Shown: one piece after another, positions 27,657 through 36,189 of the stretch
Layout: each line of letters starts with the position of its first letter
Position numbering within the stretch: position 1 is the first letter of the stretch
Source: Bacteroidaceae bacterium
Lineage (GTDB): Bacteria > Bacteroidota > Bacteroidia > Bacteroidales > Bacteroidaceae
DNA: 56,187 nt
Direction: 5' to 3'
NCBI GenBank assembly: GCA_024697945.1
Contig: JAILRU010000104.1
Coordinates: 1 to 56,187 of the forward strand
The notes under the pieces: generated by a model
The model's input: only the letters and a program-made list of their open reading frames with translations
Told to the model about the DNA's origin: nothing
Databases searched by the model: none
Program-made: the position numbers and the translations under genes

Positions 27657-28027
27657 CTTTTTATATACTTTTGCCTTACTGCTTTTGGCAATTTCGATGC
27701 CACGAGCAGGTAGGACTCCTTAATCCATTCCTGAACCAGAGCATCTTCCAGCTGCCCATAATAGACGTTGCTCCAATGCTTCTTGTTCCAATGCCATGCA
27801 GGTGTTACAGCCGCGAACTGTCTTCGAAGCTTCTCATTCCTTTCTGGCGACAGTTTCAGAGCCAGTCTGGGCTCGGAGTTCTCCATGTCATGCTTGCCAC
27901 CACCCAGCCAAAGACATACAAATATCTTTCCTTCCAGTCGGAAAGTGATGATGTCGTCGCCAAACGGCTGGTCTTCGGTCACGCCGTAGAGTGACAAGGT
28001 GTAGTCTCGTACTTCTTCTATATTCAT
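27653..28027 (-). CDS. MmcQ/YjbR-family protein
   Basis: The 124-aa protein carries the hallmarks of the family: PFGDDIITFRLEGKIFVCLW near the N-terminus and WHWNKKHWSNVYYG (a W.kk.W..V near-signature) in the middle. The fold resembles a double-wing DNA-binding domain, but the biological role of the family is poorly known. It starts directly after the stop of the flavodoxin gene and overlaps the acetyltransferase gene by 4 bp. Confidence 0.85.
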   Translation of the reverse strand: MNIEEVRDYTLSLYGVTEDQPFGDDIITFRLEGKIFVCLWLGGGKHDMENSEPRLALKLSPERNEKLRRQFAAVTPAWHWNKKHWSNVYYGQLEDALVQEWIKESYLLVASKLPKAVRQKYIKR

Positions 28028-28546
28028 TTATAGGGCTTTTACGAGTGCTACCACCTTCTGCTTCGTTTCCTCGGTTTTCTGCTCGTCGATCTTGGCAGAG
28101 ACAAAGCCCATGTTCTCTACCTCCCAGTAGTTGCAGATGTCGCGGAACTCGGCTGTGGCACCATCATAAACACCCGGCGAATAGGATGACATCAGCAAAG
28201 CCATCTTCTTGACGTTGGCAGGTTTGTTGACGCAGTACATACGCTGGATGGGAGCCTGTATCTGGGCGCAAAGCGTGAAGTAGTAGATGGGCGCAGCCAG
28301 CACCAGCACCTCGGCTTCGTTCATCAGCGGATATAGTTCCTGCATGTCATCCTTCTGGATGCAGGCACCCTCGCCCTTGCCGTGACAATACTCGCAAGCT
28401 AAGCAGCCAGCAATCTTCTTGCGCGACACATTGACCAGTGTCACCTCATGACCTGCCGCCTCAGCAGCTTTCTTGTACTCTTCCGCCATCCAAGCTGTAT
28501 TACCATTGGCTCTCGGAGAGCCTTGTAAAATAAGAATCTAGCTCAT
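28028..28546 (-). pseudogene. Flavodoxin/NAD(P)H-dependent FMN reductase gene with TAG at codon 3
   Basis: The ATG at 28546-28544 overlaps the GNAT stop (ATGA), as expected for a coupled start. The codons are ATG AGC TAG, then ILILQGSPRANGNT, the FMN-phosphate loop, and CLACEYC, APIYYF and SSYSPGVYDGA typical of flavodoxin-like reductases. An AAG to TAG change would explain the stop at 28540-28538. A shorter product could start at ATG 28489, but it would lack strand 1 and the FMN loop. The remaining ~153 codons are intact, so the lesion is recent, is bypassed, or is a sequencing error. TAG is a normal stop elsewhere in the window. Confidence 0.8.
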
Positions 28547-29022
28547 AATCGTATTCGTTTTAGGTTATTAATTTCCATTGTTGTTTTCTGGACCTTCATC
28601 CCCATGTTCTTATAAAAGCTAAGAGCTGCGTCGTTGCCTTCCCAAACATTCAAGGTGATGTTGTAGCAGCCAATCCGCACGGCGTAATCGCGCACATACT
28701 CATACAGAGCCTTCCCGACGTGTTTGCCGCGAGCCTTTTCATCTACGCAGATATCATCGATATACAGCGTCTTGATATCCTGAAGCAGTTTGTCATCCCT
28801 AACCTCTTTAATCAAGCAGAAAGCATGCCCCAGCACTCCGCCGTCATCATAGACGAAGACTGGTTTACTGTCATCGCCAAGCAGGGCTTCGAGTTCCTGC
28901 TCGTCATACTTGGTCGTATTCGGTTTGAACAAGTCCGGCCGTATCACGTGATGCACCATGTTTACCTGATGCAACAGTTCTATAATACGCACTATGTCAC
29001 CTTTATTTGCTCTTCTGATCAT
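28543..29022 (-). CDS. GNAT-family N-acetyltransferase
   Basis: The 159-aa acetyl-CoA-dependent enzyme has the GNAT order: IRRANKGDIVRIIELL at the start, TLYIDDICVDEKARGKHVGKAL (motif A, the R/G-x-x-G-x-A acetyl-CoA loop) and LNVWEGNDAALSFYKNMGM (motif B). Substrate unknown. It lies 11 bp after the giant BNR/GH105 gene on the same strand, so it may be read from that transcript. It is coupled by ATGA overlap to the flavodoxin gene that follows. Confidence 0.85.
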   Translation of the reverse strand: MIRRANKGDIVRIIELLHQVNMVHHVIRPDLFKPNTTKYDEQELEALLGDDSKPVFVYDDGGVLGHAFCLIKEVRDDKLLQDIKTLYIDDICVDEKARGKHVGKALYEYVRDYAVRIGCYNITLNVWEGNDAALSFYKNMGMKVQKTTMEINNLKRIRL

Positions 29023-29033
29023 GTGATATTAAG

Positions 29034-32000
29034 TTAGTGCTTGACTATCTTCTTGCCGTTAACGATATAGATGCCCTTTCGGAATGAAGAATGAAGAATG
29101 AGGAATGAAGAATCAATCCTGCGGCCAGAGAGGTCATAGCATTTATCATTTTTCATTTGTCCTTTATCATTTAGACGCGGAGCGTCGCCCATGTCTATGC
29201 CGTCGGTCGTGTCATAGCGTATGCGCACCTCGGTGGGGCTGTTCCATAGGTTGGTACTGTTGCCAGAGCAGAGCAGGCGTACGTAGCGTGCTTCGACGGC
29301 GTCGAAGGCATAGCGCTCCAGTTCGTTGGTCATGCCGCTGCTGACGAGGTCGCCGGTGGCATCTTTCCACGTAGTGCCGTCGTCGGAAGCCTGCACTTTG
29401 AAGTAGAACACGCGCTGGTTGCCATTGTAGAAGGCGATATCGACAGCATATACAATCCTGGTCTCGCCAAGGTCGAAGCGTATCCATTTGTTCAGACCCT
29501 CATAGCTCCAGCGTGTGTCGAGCGAGCCATCGTTGACATTGGAGTATGGGTTGCCGCTCTGCGAACCCTCGGCGGTGATTGTGACGTCGGTCATCGGGGC
29601 GTCGAGGGGCACGGTAAGCAGCAGTGTGCGCTCCTGTCCGGCTTGCATCTCACCGCCGTCGGCACTGTGGATGTTGGAGACAGCGAAGATATAGCGGCCG
29701 TAGTCGAGGGCATTGTCGAGGCTGATGAGAACGGTGGTGCCTTCGGAAGAACCCGCTGGAATGGTGACAGTGCCGCTGATAGGCTGACCGTCGATGGAGT
29801 AGTTACGGACGTTGGTAGCCTCATCCGCATTGGGCTGGAGGTTGAAACGGACCAGAATCTCTGTGGCACTGACCAGCGTGGCCTCAGCCAGTCGCAAATG
29901 TGGCTTCACGGCTTCGCCTACGGCAAGGCGGCTCATCTCGGCTGCAGCGAGGAGATAAGCTCCTACACCGAAGTCATAGTAGCTGGTGGCACTGACCGTG
30001 GTGTTGGGACTCGCACTCTCGCCGATGGGTTGTATGTAGCCCACGGTGCCGTCAGCCTGTAGGGCTATGGTGGTTAGGTAGTCCCACGCACGTTCCAGCG
30101 TCTTACCGTATTCCAGTTCGTCAAGGATGCCATTGCGTATGCCCCATGCGTAGGCGAAGGTGTTGAGGGCCGTACCAGAGGTCTCGTAGCCGGGAGCCTG
30201 TGCGGGGTCGAGGAGCGAGCGCGTCCAGTAGCCCTCATCTTGCTGGCAGTCCTTGAGTGCTGCGGCCATGCGGCGGTAGTAGGTGATATATTCGTCGCGA
30301 TGTATGTCGGTGGCAGGCAGTGTGTCGAGCACCTTGGCAAAGGCGGCGAAGATCCATCCGTCACCGCGAGCCCAGAAGTCCTTCTTGCCTGCATTGGTGG
30401 TATGGGTGGGATAGACGTACTTCGCATCGCGGAAGTAGAGACCTGTCTCCGCATCGTACATGATGCTGTTGGCGTACTGCCAGTAGGCATACATCTTGTC
30501 GAGATAAGCTTGGTTGCCTGTAATGTTGTAGAGTTTGGCCATGACGGGCATTACCATGAAGAGGCCATCCACCCACCAGAGGTAATCCACGTTGGCGGTG
30601 CTCATCTCGTACTCCATGACCTCGCGGGCGCGAGCTATCTTGTTGGCATCGTGCTCGGAGTCGCAGGCGTAGAGATCGGCATAGACCTGGAAGCACACCT
30701 GGTTGTCGCCGAAGAGGACGTAGTCGGGTCCCTCGCCGTATGTGTATTTCCACTTGCTGCGGTCTGTGCCTGTGGAGCCCCACCAGTTGTTCTGCTCGGC
30801 CCATGCGGTCGAGAAGTCGCGATATACGCCGTCGCCCGTAGCTTCGTAGGCTGCCATGTTGCCGATGTGATAGACTGCACGGTTCCAGAAGTAATCGCCG
30901 TGGGTGGGATGCCGCTCCTGCCAAGTCTGGTTGACGGTGTTGAGGATACCAATGACGCTGGCCATGTCGGGCAGCTCGGTCATGCTGGTAACGGTGAGCG
31001 GCGAGTTGACACAGTCGCGGAACTGTTCGAGCGCATCGAACCAGTCGTCGTCGGAGGTATAGATGGCATCGGGGAAGATGTTCCAACCGGCGCCGAAATA
31101 GAACTCCTGTTCCGTGCCTACGGTGTAATCGAAGGTAAGGCAGAGGTGGTTGTCGATAACTTCAGTTTTGAGATTGAGAGGTTGTAAGGTTTTGAGGTTT
31201 TGAGGGAGGTAGGCACCTTGGTAGAAACGGGCATTGGCGCTCGTGACGGTGCCTTCGCTCTTATTCTCAGCCCAACCGATGAGGCCCGGTTCGCCGGTAA
31301 AGGCCACTCCTGCCACGGTATGGCCCATGTCGGTGTGCTGATAGAGTGCCACGGCCAGACGCACTGTGCCGGCCGCTCCGTCCAGGCGTACTGTGCCTCG
31401 GTTTAGGAGCGCTCCGGCACGGGTTTCGACGCTGAGGGTCTCGGTGTAGGTCTGTCCGCCAGCCTGTATATTATTATATATAGATGTGAAGCCCGATGCG
31501 AGGTTTCCGTCCTCTGTGACCGTGCTGGTGTTGTATGGGTCGTGCATGACGAGGTGTCCGTTCTCCACCACTGCCACGCCGCCGCAGCCCAGACGCTTGC
31601 CGTTGACGGAGTAGGCATCGACGCCGTACTGACTTTCGTTGTGGTAGTTCGAGAGGTTGTACATCGCGTCGATGACGGGTGTGGCCATTTTCTTCGACCA
31701 CACGTCAACGCCCTGCGCCGTGTTGGGTTCGGACGCGAGGAGCTTGGCGGAGTACATGCGGTAAGCCGAAAGGTCGTTCTCCCAAGCTATGTCGGCGCGC
31801 GACGATGGCGACTTGATGGCGGCGTAGGTGAGCTTCTCGGGTGTCGCGGGCATGCCTTCGGCGAGGGTGTAGCCACGGGTCTTGCCGGCTGCCACTGTGG
31901 CCTGGAAGCGGATGGCCTGGGTCTCGGCGGAAGAACTGCCGAGCACAATGACCTCGAAGGGAATGACGTTGCCATCCTCGTCGGTGAGGGTACTGGCGGC

Positions 32001-35000
32001 GGGGTCGGTGCCCGCGGGCACTACGACATCGACGGTCTCATTCGTGCGGTCAAAGCCGAGGCTGTTGCGCAGGCGGAAGGTGAACGTCTCGGTGGGGCCC
32101 GTGTCTTCCTTCTTGGTGATGACGACATTGTCCCACCCAATAATCTTCGTGCTGCCGGACGAGGTGTGAATAGCCGCGAGCTGGACGGTGGTGGCAGCTG
32201 TGCCGTTGCTGGCGAAGTCGAGGTTCACGGTCTGCCATTCCTCTTTGTTGTCGAGTGTAGGCGAAGTGACCGTGCCTCCGCCTTCGGTGACGATGCTGAC
32301 CTTAGCATCGCCGCCAAGGCCGCTCTTCCAGAGGTTGCAGGTAAGGGTATAGCGTCCCTCGGGCAGGAGCACCTTCTGCCACAGGGTGAGGGTTGGCGTG
32401 CCCCAGTTCTGGCGAATCCAGTAGGTCTGTTTGCTGTCGCCATCGGGTTTGGGCAACGCGGCGAAGAAGTTGCTGTAGTAGAGGTCGCCCTCCTTGAGGG
32501 CAGTGAGGTCGTTGGGGTCGCCGTTGGTGCGGCTGATGTTCCACCCTTCGGGCAGGTAGATGGCGCGGTCGCTGCTTACACCCGTGCCGGCGAGAACGCT
32601 GTAGCTGCCCTCGAAGTCGCCGTTCTGCAGCTCCGTGGGCAATGGCTCAAAAGGGATGTCCTGCAACGCGCATATCTCCTGCTGTGTGAGGGCTATGTCG
32701 TAGAGGCGCAGGTCGCTGATGGTGCCGCAGAAGTCATGGTTGTCGGCCTTGTACGCGCCGTCCCACCACTGCGTGCGGCCAATGTAGTTACGCGCGTCGG
32801 CGGCAATCTCAGTGAGTTGGTAGGGCTCCACCTGGTTGACTGTGCCGGAGGTGTTCTCCTTGCCGTCGATATATATGGTGGTGAGCTTTGTGGCGGCGTT
32901 GAAGGTCACAGCGAGCTTGTACTCGGTTCCTGCCACGAGCGCCGAGGTGGCGTTGACCATGGTGGTCGTACCGCCATTGTACTTAATGCCGGCCGAGAGT
33001 GCGTCGGCACGCAGGAAGAGGCTGTTTCCGCTCCCGCTTCCGAAGTCATAGAGACGTGGCTGCTTGGTCATGGTGGTGGGCTTAGCTGTGACAATGACGC
33101 TGTACGAGCGCAGTCCTGTGAGCAGACCTTCGGGAGCCATGCCGTAGGTGTTGGTGTCGAAGCCCGTGGCGGTGTTGGCCGTCATGTCGAGGGGAGCAGG
33201 CAGGGTATAGCGCACGTTCTTGGTGATGTCGCGGGGATTGACGCGGACTGTGAACTGACGCGTCTTGCCGCCGCATGTGGCGGTGAGGGTGACGTCGGTG
33301 GCAGTCTGGGGCTGTCTGACGAGGCCGGAGGCAGTGAGCACGGCGGGATTGCTGCTACTCCAAAGGATATTGAGACCCAGGCGTGAGGTGGGCAGGACGA
33401 TGTCGGTGTAGAGCTCCGTGGGCAGGTTTATCATCATGAGGGCGTTCTGAGCCTTCTGGGTTTCCAACTGCTGTAGGGCCGTCGTTGCCAGCGTCTGCAC
33501 CTCGAGTGGTGTGGCAGCGATGCCGTAGGTCTGCATGCCGAGGCAGGTGGCATTGAAGCCCTCGCCCTCCACGACGATATCGTCAGCACTGACACCCGCA
33601 GCCTCTACGACCTGGTCCAGCAGGCCATTGCGGTAAACGGTCAGCGTCTTGCCGTCGTTGACGATGGTCAGCACCCACGTCTGCAGCTTCGTGGGATGGT
33701 TGTCGCCGCTGGTGCCTGTGGAGCCCGTGGCCCAGTTGTCGGAGGTTAGCAGGCGGTTCTGGCTACGGTATGTGGTGCCGGAGAGGGTGAGCTCGGGGTA
33801 CTGCGTCGAGGCGTCGAGTGCATAGCGCAGCGTAGTGCCGTCGCTGGTGGCGAGGAGCGTGCCGCCGTAGCCCAGTTCATCCATGGCAAAGGACAGTTGC
33901 AGCGTCTCGCCCGGGGTGAGGCAGATGCAATTGACCGCCATGCTGGCGATGTCGCGCTGTGTCTCCTGCCATTCGTAGTCGCAGCGAATGTCCGTGGGGT
34001 AGCCCAGAGGATAGCTCTTGTTGACCATCCAGTAGTAGTATTCGCCGTTCATCCAGCCCAGGCGCATGGGTGATTTGCCGGAACCAGGAATGAAGAAGGG
34101 GCGCGAATTGTTCTTGGCCGAGTTCTTGGTGATTTGCTCGCTGCCGCTGACGTTGCCCTCGTCGTCGATGGTGTAGCGCCAGATTTCATACACGCCGTCC
34201 TTGTTGTACGCACCGCCGGCTGTGGGGATGCTCAAGTAGAGGTCATTGATGTTGTCGGGGTCGATGCTCATGCCACCGCTGTAGCATCGCTCCGTCTGGT
34301 TCCAGTTCTGGTGGAAGGCGTGGCCGCCGTACTGCACCCATGTGCGCCGCCACTCCGAGCCTGTCCAGCGGGCGTACCAATAGACGTGCGTCGTCTTGGC
34401 ATCGTCGATGTGGGGATAGGCAATGACGGGGTTCTCGTCCTTGTCCAGTGCCACCTGCCACACCCAGTTGCGGATGCCCGAGGTGTTATCGACGATGGCT
34501 GTGGGATGGGCCGAGGCATAGCTGCTCTGCTTGTTGACGTTGTGCGGACCGTCGGCAATGACGCTGAGTTGGTTACCGCTGATGTCGCGCAGGATGGGGC
34601 CGTCACCGTGGTTAATGTCGATGACGTTGAAGTAGAGCCAGTCGGGCATCTCGTTGTCGGGATGTCCGGTGGTGTAGGCGAGGTATATTTTGTCCTTGCC
34701 GTTGCTCTGGTACTTGGCGTAGGGGCGTGCTCCCGTGCTCTGTACAATCTGCTTGGGTCCGAAGTCGAACTGGCAGTCATCGTTGGCATCGGGCATGGTG
34801 ATGCGGGCAATGGTGGGGTGCCAGTTGATGCCGCGCCAGCAGAGGTAGATGTGGTTTGGGTCGTCGCTCAGGATGAAGGGCGACGGATAGGTGGTGTTGT
34901 TGGCCGTTGCAAGGAACTTCTCATCGCCGAGGGTCGTGATGTCGCCCGGTTTGTGGGAGATGCGGTACCATATCTTGGGCTCGTCCGTGTGGCGAGTGTA

Positions 35001-35327
35001 GAAGATCATGACGCGCTCATCGGGGAGCACCACGAAGGTGGGGTTGTTGTGGTCGTCGGGTTGGAAGTAGCTGCGGACGAGGATGTCCGTCTTGCGGTGG
35101 CTGACCCAGTCGTACTGTGTGGCCTTGACGTTGCCGTGTACGTCGATGTAGCCCAGATAGGTGGCGTTGATGGTGCCGTCAGTGTTTTCATAGTGCATGG
35201 CTCGCGGGTCGGCGAACCAGCACCATGCGCCTTCGTTGGCGACTATGTTACCGCTGGACATTTCCTGTGCCGCCAAACCCAGCATGGCAGCCACAACCAT
35301 CGTGATGCTAATAAGAATTCTTTTCAT
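29034..35327 (-). CDS. Giant secreted glycan-degrading protein: BNR_4 + LamG + DUF4861-like + GH105 + F5/8C
   Basis: About 2097 aa from ATG 35327 (alternative 35336), with a signal peptide ending LAAQ. Order by residue: BNR_4-type propeller (~25-460; EGAWCWFADPRA, FFIPGSGKSPMRLGW); bacterial Ig-like (~640-690; LWSSSNPAVLTASGLV); LamG (~760-880; ISDLRLYDIALTQQE); CBM-like (~900-1060); DUF4861-like (~1075-1400; IAWENDLSAYRMY, GVDVWSKK); GH105 (~1440-1830; WWVDGLFMVMP with the catalytic Asp, FWARGDGW); F5/8C/CBM32 (~1925-2050); T9SS-like tail (YDLSGRR ... GIYIVNGKKIVKH). GH105 enzymes hydrolyse the unsaturated uronic acid left by polysaccharide lyases, so pectin- or rhamnogalacturonan-like polyuronides are likely targets. 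Lyase activity of the BNR or DUF4861 parts is not established. Tandem arrays are embedded in frame. Confidence 0.8.
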   Translation of the reverse strand: MKRILISITMVVAAMLGLAAQEMSSGNIVANEGAWCWFADPRAMHYENTDGTINATYLGYIDVHGNVKATQYDWVSHRKTDILVRSYFQPDDHNNPTFVVLPDERVMIFYTRHTDEPKIWYRISHKPGDITTLGDEKFLATANNTTYPSPFILSDDPNHIYLCWRGINWHPTIARITMPDANDDCQFDFGPKQIVQSTGARPYAKYQSNGKDKIYLAYTTGHPDNEMPDWLYFNVIDINHGDGPILRDISGNQLSVIADGPHNVNKQSSYASAHPTAIVDNTSGIRNWVWQVALDKDENPVIAYPHIDDAKTTHVYWYARWTGSEWRRTWVQYGGHAFHQNWNQTERCYSGGMSIDPDNINDLYLSIPTAGGAYNKDGVYEIWRYTIDDEGNVSGSEQITKNSAKNNSRPFFIPGSGKSPMRLGWMNGEYYYWMVNKSYPLGYPTDIRCDYEWQETQRDIASMAVNCICLTPGETLQLSFAMDELGYGGTLLATSDGTTLRYALDASTQYPELTLSGTTYRSQNRLLTSDNWATGSTGTSGDNHPTKLQTWVLTIVNDGKTLTVYRNGLLDQVVEAAGVSADDIVVEGEGFNATCLGMQTYGIAATPLEVQTLATTALQQLETQKAQNALMMINLPTELYTDIVLPTSRLGLNILWSSSNPAVLTASGLVRQPQTATDVTLTATCGGKTRQFTVRVNPRDITKNVRYTLPAPLDMTANTATGFDTNTYGMAPEGLLTGLRSYSVIVTAKPTTMTKQPRLYDFGSGSGNSLFLRADALSAGIKYNGGTTTMVNATSALVAGTEYKLAVTFNAATKLTTIYIDGKENTSGTVNQVEPYQLTEIAADARNYIGRTQWWDGAYKADNHDFCGTISDLRLYDIALTQQEICALQDIPFEPLPTELQNGDFEGSYSVLAGTGVSSDRAIYLPEGWNISRTNGDPNDLTALKEGDLYYSNFFAALPKPDGDSKQTYWIRQNWGTPTLTLWQKVLLPEGRYTLTCNLWKSGLGGDAKVSIVTEGGGTVTSPTLDNKEEWQTVNLDFASNGTAATTVQLAAIHTSSGSTKIIGWDNVVITKKEDTGPTETFTFRLRNSLGFDRTNETVDVVVPAGTDPAASTLTDEDGNVIPFEVIVLGSSSAETQAIRFQATVAAGKTRGYTLAEGMPATPEKLTYAAIKSPSSRADIAWENDLSAYRMYSAKLLASEPNTAQGVDVWSKKMATPVIDAMYNLSNYHNESQYGVDAYSVNGKRLGCGGVAVVENGHLVMHDPYNTSTVTEDGNLASGFTSIYNNIQAGGQTYTETLSVETRAGALLNRGTVRLDGAAGTVRLAVALYQHTDMGHTVAGVAFTGEPGLIGWAENKSEGTVTSANARFYQGAYLPQNLKTLQPLNLKTEVIDNHLCLTFDYTVGTEQEFYFGAGWNIFPDAIYTSDDDWFDALEQFRDCVNSPLTVTSMTELPDMASVIGILNTVNQTWQERHPTHGDYFWNRAVYHIGNMAAYEATGDGVYRDFSTAWAEQNNWWGSTGTDRSKWKYTYGEGPDYVLFGDNQVCFQVYADLYACDSEHDANKIARAREVMEYEMSTANVDYLWWVDGLFMVMPVMAKLYNITGNQAYLDKMYAYWQYANSIMYDAETGLYFRDAKYVYPTHTTNAGKKDFWARGDGWIFAAFAKVLDTLPATDIHRDEYITYYRRMAAALKDCQQDEGYWTRSLLDPAQAPGYETSGTALNTFAYAWGIRNGILDELEYGKTLERAWDYLTTIALQADGTVGYIQPIGESASPNTTVSATSYYDFGVGAYLLAAAEMSRLAVGEAVKPHLRLAEATLVSATEILVRFNLQPNADEATNVRNYSIDGQPISGTVTIPAGSSEGTTVLISLDNALDYGRYIFAVSNIHSADGGEMQAGQERTLLLTVPLDAPMTDVTITAEGSQSGNPYSNVNDGSLDTRWSYEGLNKWIRFDLGETRIVYAVDIAFYNGNQRVFYFKVQASDDGTTWKDATGDLVSSGMTNELERYAFDAVEARYVRLLCSGNSTNLWNSPTEVRIRYDTTDGIDMGDAPRLNDKGQMKNDKCYDLSGRRIDSSFLILHSSFRKGIYIVNGKKIVKH
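29083..29117 (-). repeat. In-frame heptamer array in the C-terminal tail (SSFLILHSSF)
   Basis: Five heptamers of the AATGAAG type (plus-strand reading) lie inside the giant enzyme gene, between its YDLSGRR motif and the final GIYIVNGKK segment. Confidence 0.8.
29142..29176 (-). repeat. In-frame heptamer array just before the C-terminal tail (LNDKGQMKNDK)
   Basis: Five heptamers of the TTTATCA type (plus-strand reading, degenerate) lie in the linker before YDLSGRR of the giant enzyme. Similar sequence on the other strand occurs at 39051-39078 at a start codon. Confidence 0.75.
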
Positions 35328-35373
35328 AGTGTACATAGATTATAGATATAAGATAATTGACATGATTCGCCTG

Positions 35374-35414
35374 CAAAGATACGACAATTAATTCAAAATT
35401 CAAAATTCAAAATT
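35374..35414 (-). promoter_or_regulatory. Promoter of the giant GH105 gene, its -33 box inside a heptamer array
   Basis: On the minus strand the -7 box TATCTTTG is at 35381-35374 and TTTG at 35404-35401, 19 bp apart, a perfect Bacteroidetes promoter. The -33 box is part of three tandem CAAAATT heptamers (35394-35414, plus reading), the reverse complement of the unit at 14904-14924. The leader to ATG 35327 is ~40 nt. Confidence 0.75.
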
Positions 35415-35474
35415 TATAAATTCAAAATTATTACTTTCGCTTAGTTTCAGGGCGAAGCATTTTAGCTCCCCTTC

Positions 35475-35527
35475 AATCGGGTGCACTCAGTTGCTTAATC
35501 GGGTGCACTCAGTTGTTCAATCGGGTG
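35475..35527 (+). repeat. 22-bp direct repeats in the divergent promoter region
   Basis: AATCGGGTGCACTCAGTTG occurs at 35475-35493 and 35497-35515, and AATCGGGTG again at 35519-35527, an exact 22-bp step (two helical turns). A TATCTTTG box (35537-35544) follows, with GTTG 21 bp upstream as a partial -33. The repeats could bind a regulator of both flanking operons. Confidence 0.65.
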
Positions 35528-35544
35528 TTAACCTTCGTATCTTT

Positions 35545-35742
35545 GCGTAGGATTTGAGGCCAAAGGGTCTCTTTTCCAAGACAAGACATTTTATGCCCCA
35601 TTGTACTTTTTGCCAAGGCAATATGGTAAATACTGGCAATATAGGAAGACAACCGCCCTATCCCTGGCCCGACGAAGTTCGGTAGTGGCGAGGGAATGCC
35701 ACATACGGTTCGTCCGACAAAACGTCCCGTTCGTTGAATAGA
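35545..35742. other. Gene-free stretch between two plus-strand promoter candidates
   Basis: No gene is supported. Transcription from the TATCTTTG box at 35537-35544 would run through this part, which holds a GTGGC/GCCAC hairpin (~35682-35700) and other short inverted pairs. It may be a leader or small RNA; nothing specific is recognised. Confidence 0.35.
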
Positions 35743-35775
35743 TTTGGAGATATGGATGGAATGGTAGTATCTTTG
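35743..35775 (+). promoter_or_regulatory. Promoter of the exported-protein/LytSR operon
   Basis: TTTG 35743-35746 and TATCTTTG 35768-35775 are separated by 21 bp, matching the Bacteroidetes consensus. The first start codon (35809) lies ~34 bp downstream, and four genes follow in the same direction with small gaps. Confidence 0.75.
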
Positions 35776-35808
35776 TCCCAATTTTCTTTGTTACACTACA
35801 AAACAACT

Positions 35809-36189
35809 ATGCTTATGAAGAAGATTGTTTTATTATTAATGACTCTGATAGGGACATTGAAGGCTCAGGCCGACAGCTACTCCTACCTGACCTTTGAAAC
35901 GACTGACGGGGCCAAGGTTTCCGTCGCCATGGAAGAATCAATGACGCTGAGCATCAGCGGAACCACATTGACTGTGGGAACAGAATCGTTCACACTCAAA
36001 AACCTCTCAAAGATGTATTTCTCCACTACCGACGAGACGACGGGAATTGAGGAAATCACCAGTGCAACTATTGACGACGCCACCGACATCTACGACTTGC
36101 AAGGCCACAAAGTCACGAAGGAGCAGATGCGCAAGGGGGTATATATCGTAAAGACAAAGGACAGGACTTATAAATTGGTAGTGAAATGA
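35809..36189 (+). CDS. Small exported protein with T9SS-like tail
   Basis: The 126-aa protein has a signal peptide (MLMKKIVLLLMTLIGTLKAQ; alternative start at 35815), a short beta-rich domain (YLTFETTDGAKVSVAMEES ... FTLKNLSKMYFS) and a C-terminal tail (IYDLQGHKVTKEQMRKGVYI ... YKLVVK). The middle domain recurs in diverged form near the N-terminus of the next protein (TTLTIMGKEFTLSDIDAMTV). It overlaps the next gene by 4 bp (ATGA). Function unknown. Confidence 0.75.
   Translation: MLMKKIVLLLMTLIGTLKAQADSYSYLTFETTDGAKVSVAMEESMTLSISGTTLTVGTESFTLKNLSKMYFSTTDETTGIEEITSATIDDATDIYDLQGHKVTKEQMRKGVYIVKTKDRTYKLVVK

Noticed and set aside
28538..28540. TAG recoding as an amino acid
   Set aside because: Several other genes here end in TAG (for example at 3281, 11353, 11679 and 39803), so TAG is an ordinary stop.
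31542..33386. Long plus-strand frame opposite the giant enzyme gene
   Set aside because: Antisense shadow of GC-rich codons; the opposite strand has clear domains and motifs, this one none.
35475..35527. CRISPR remnant
   Set aside because: Repeats are separated by only 3 bp and there is no cas gene; an operator array is more likely.
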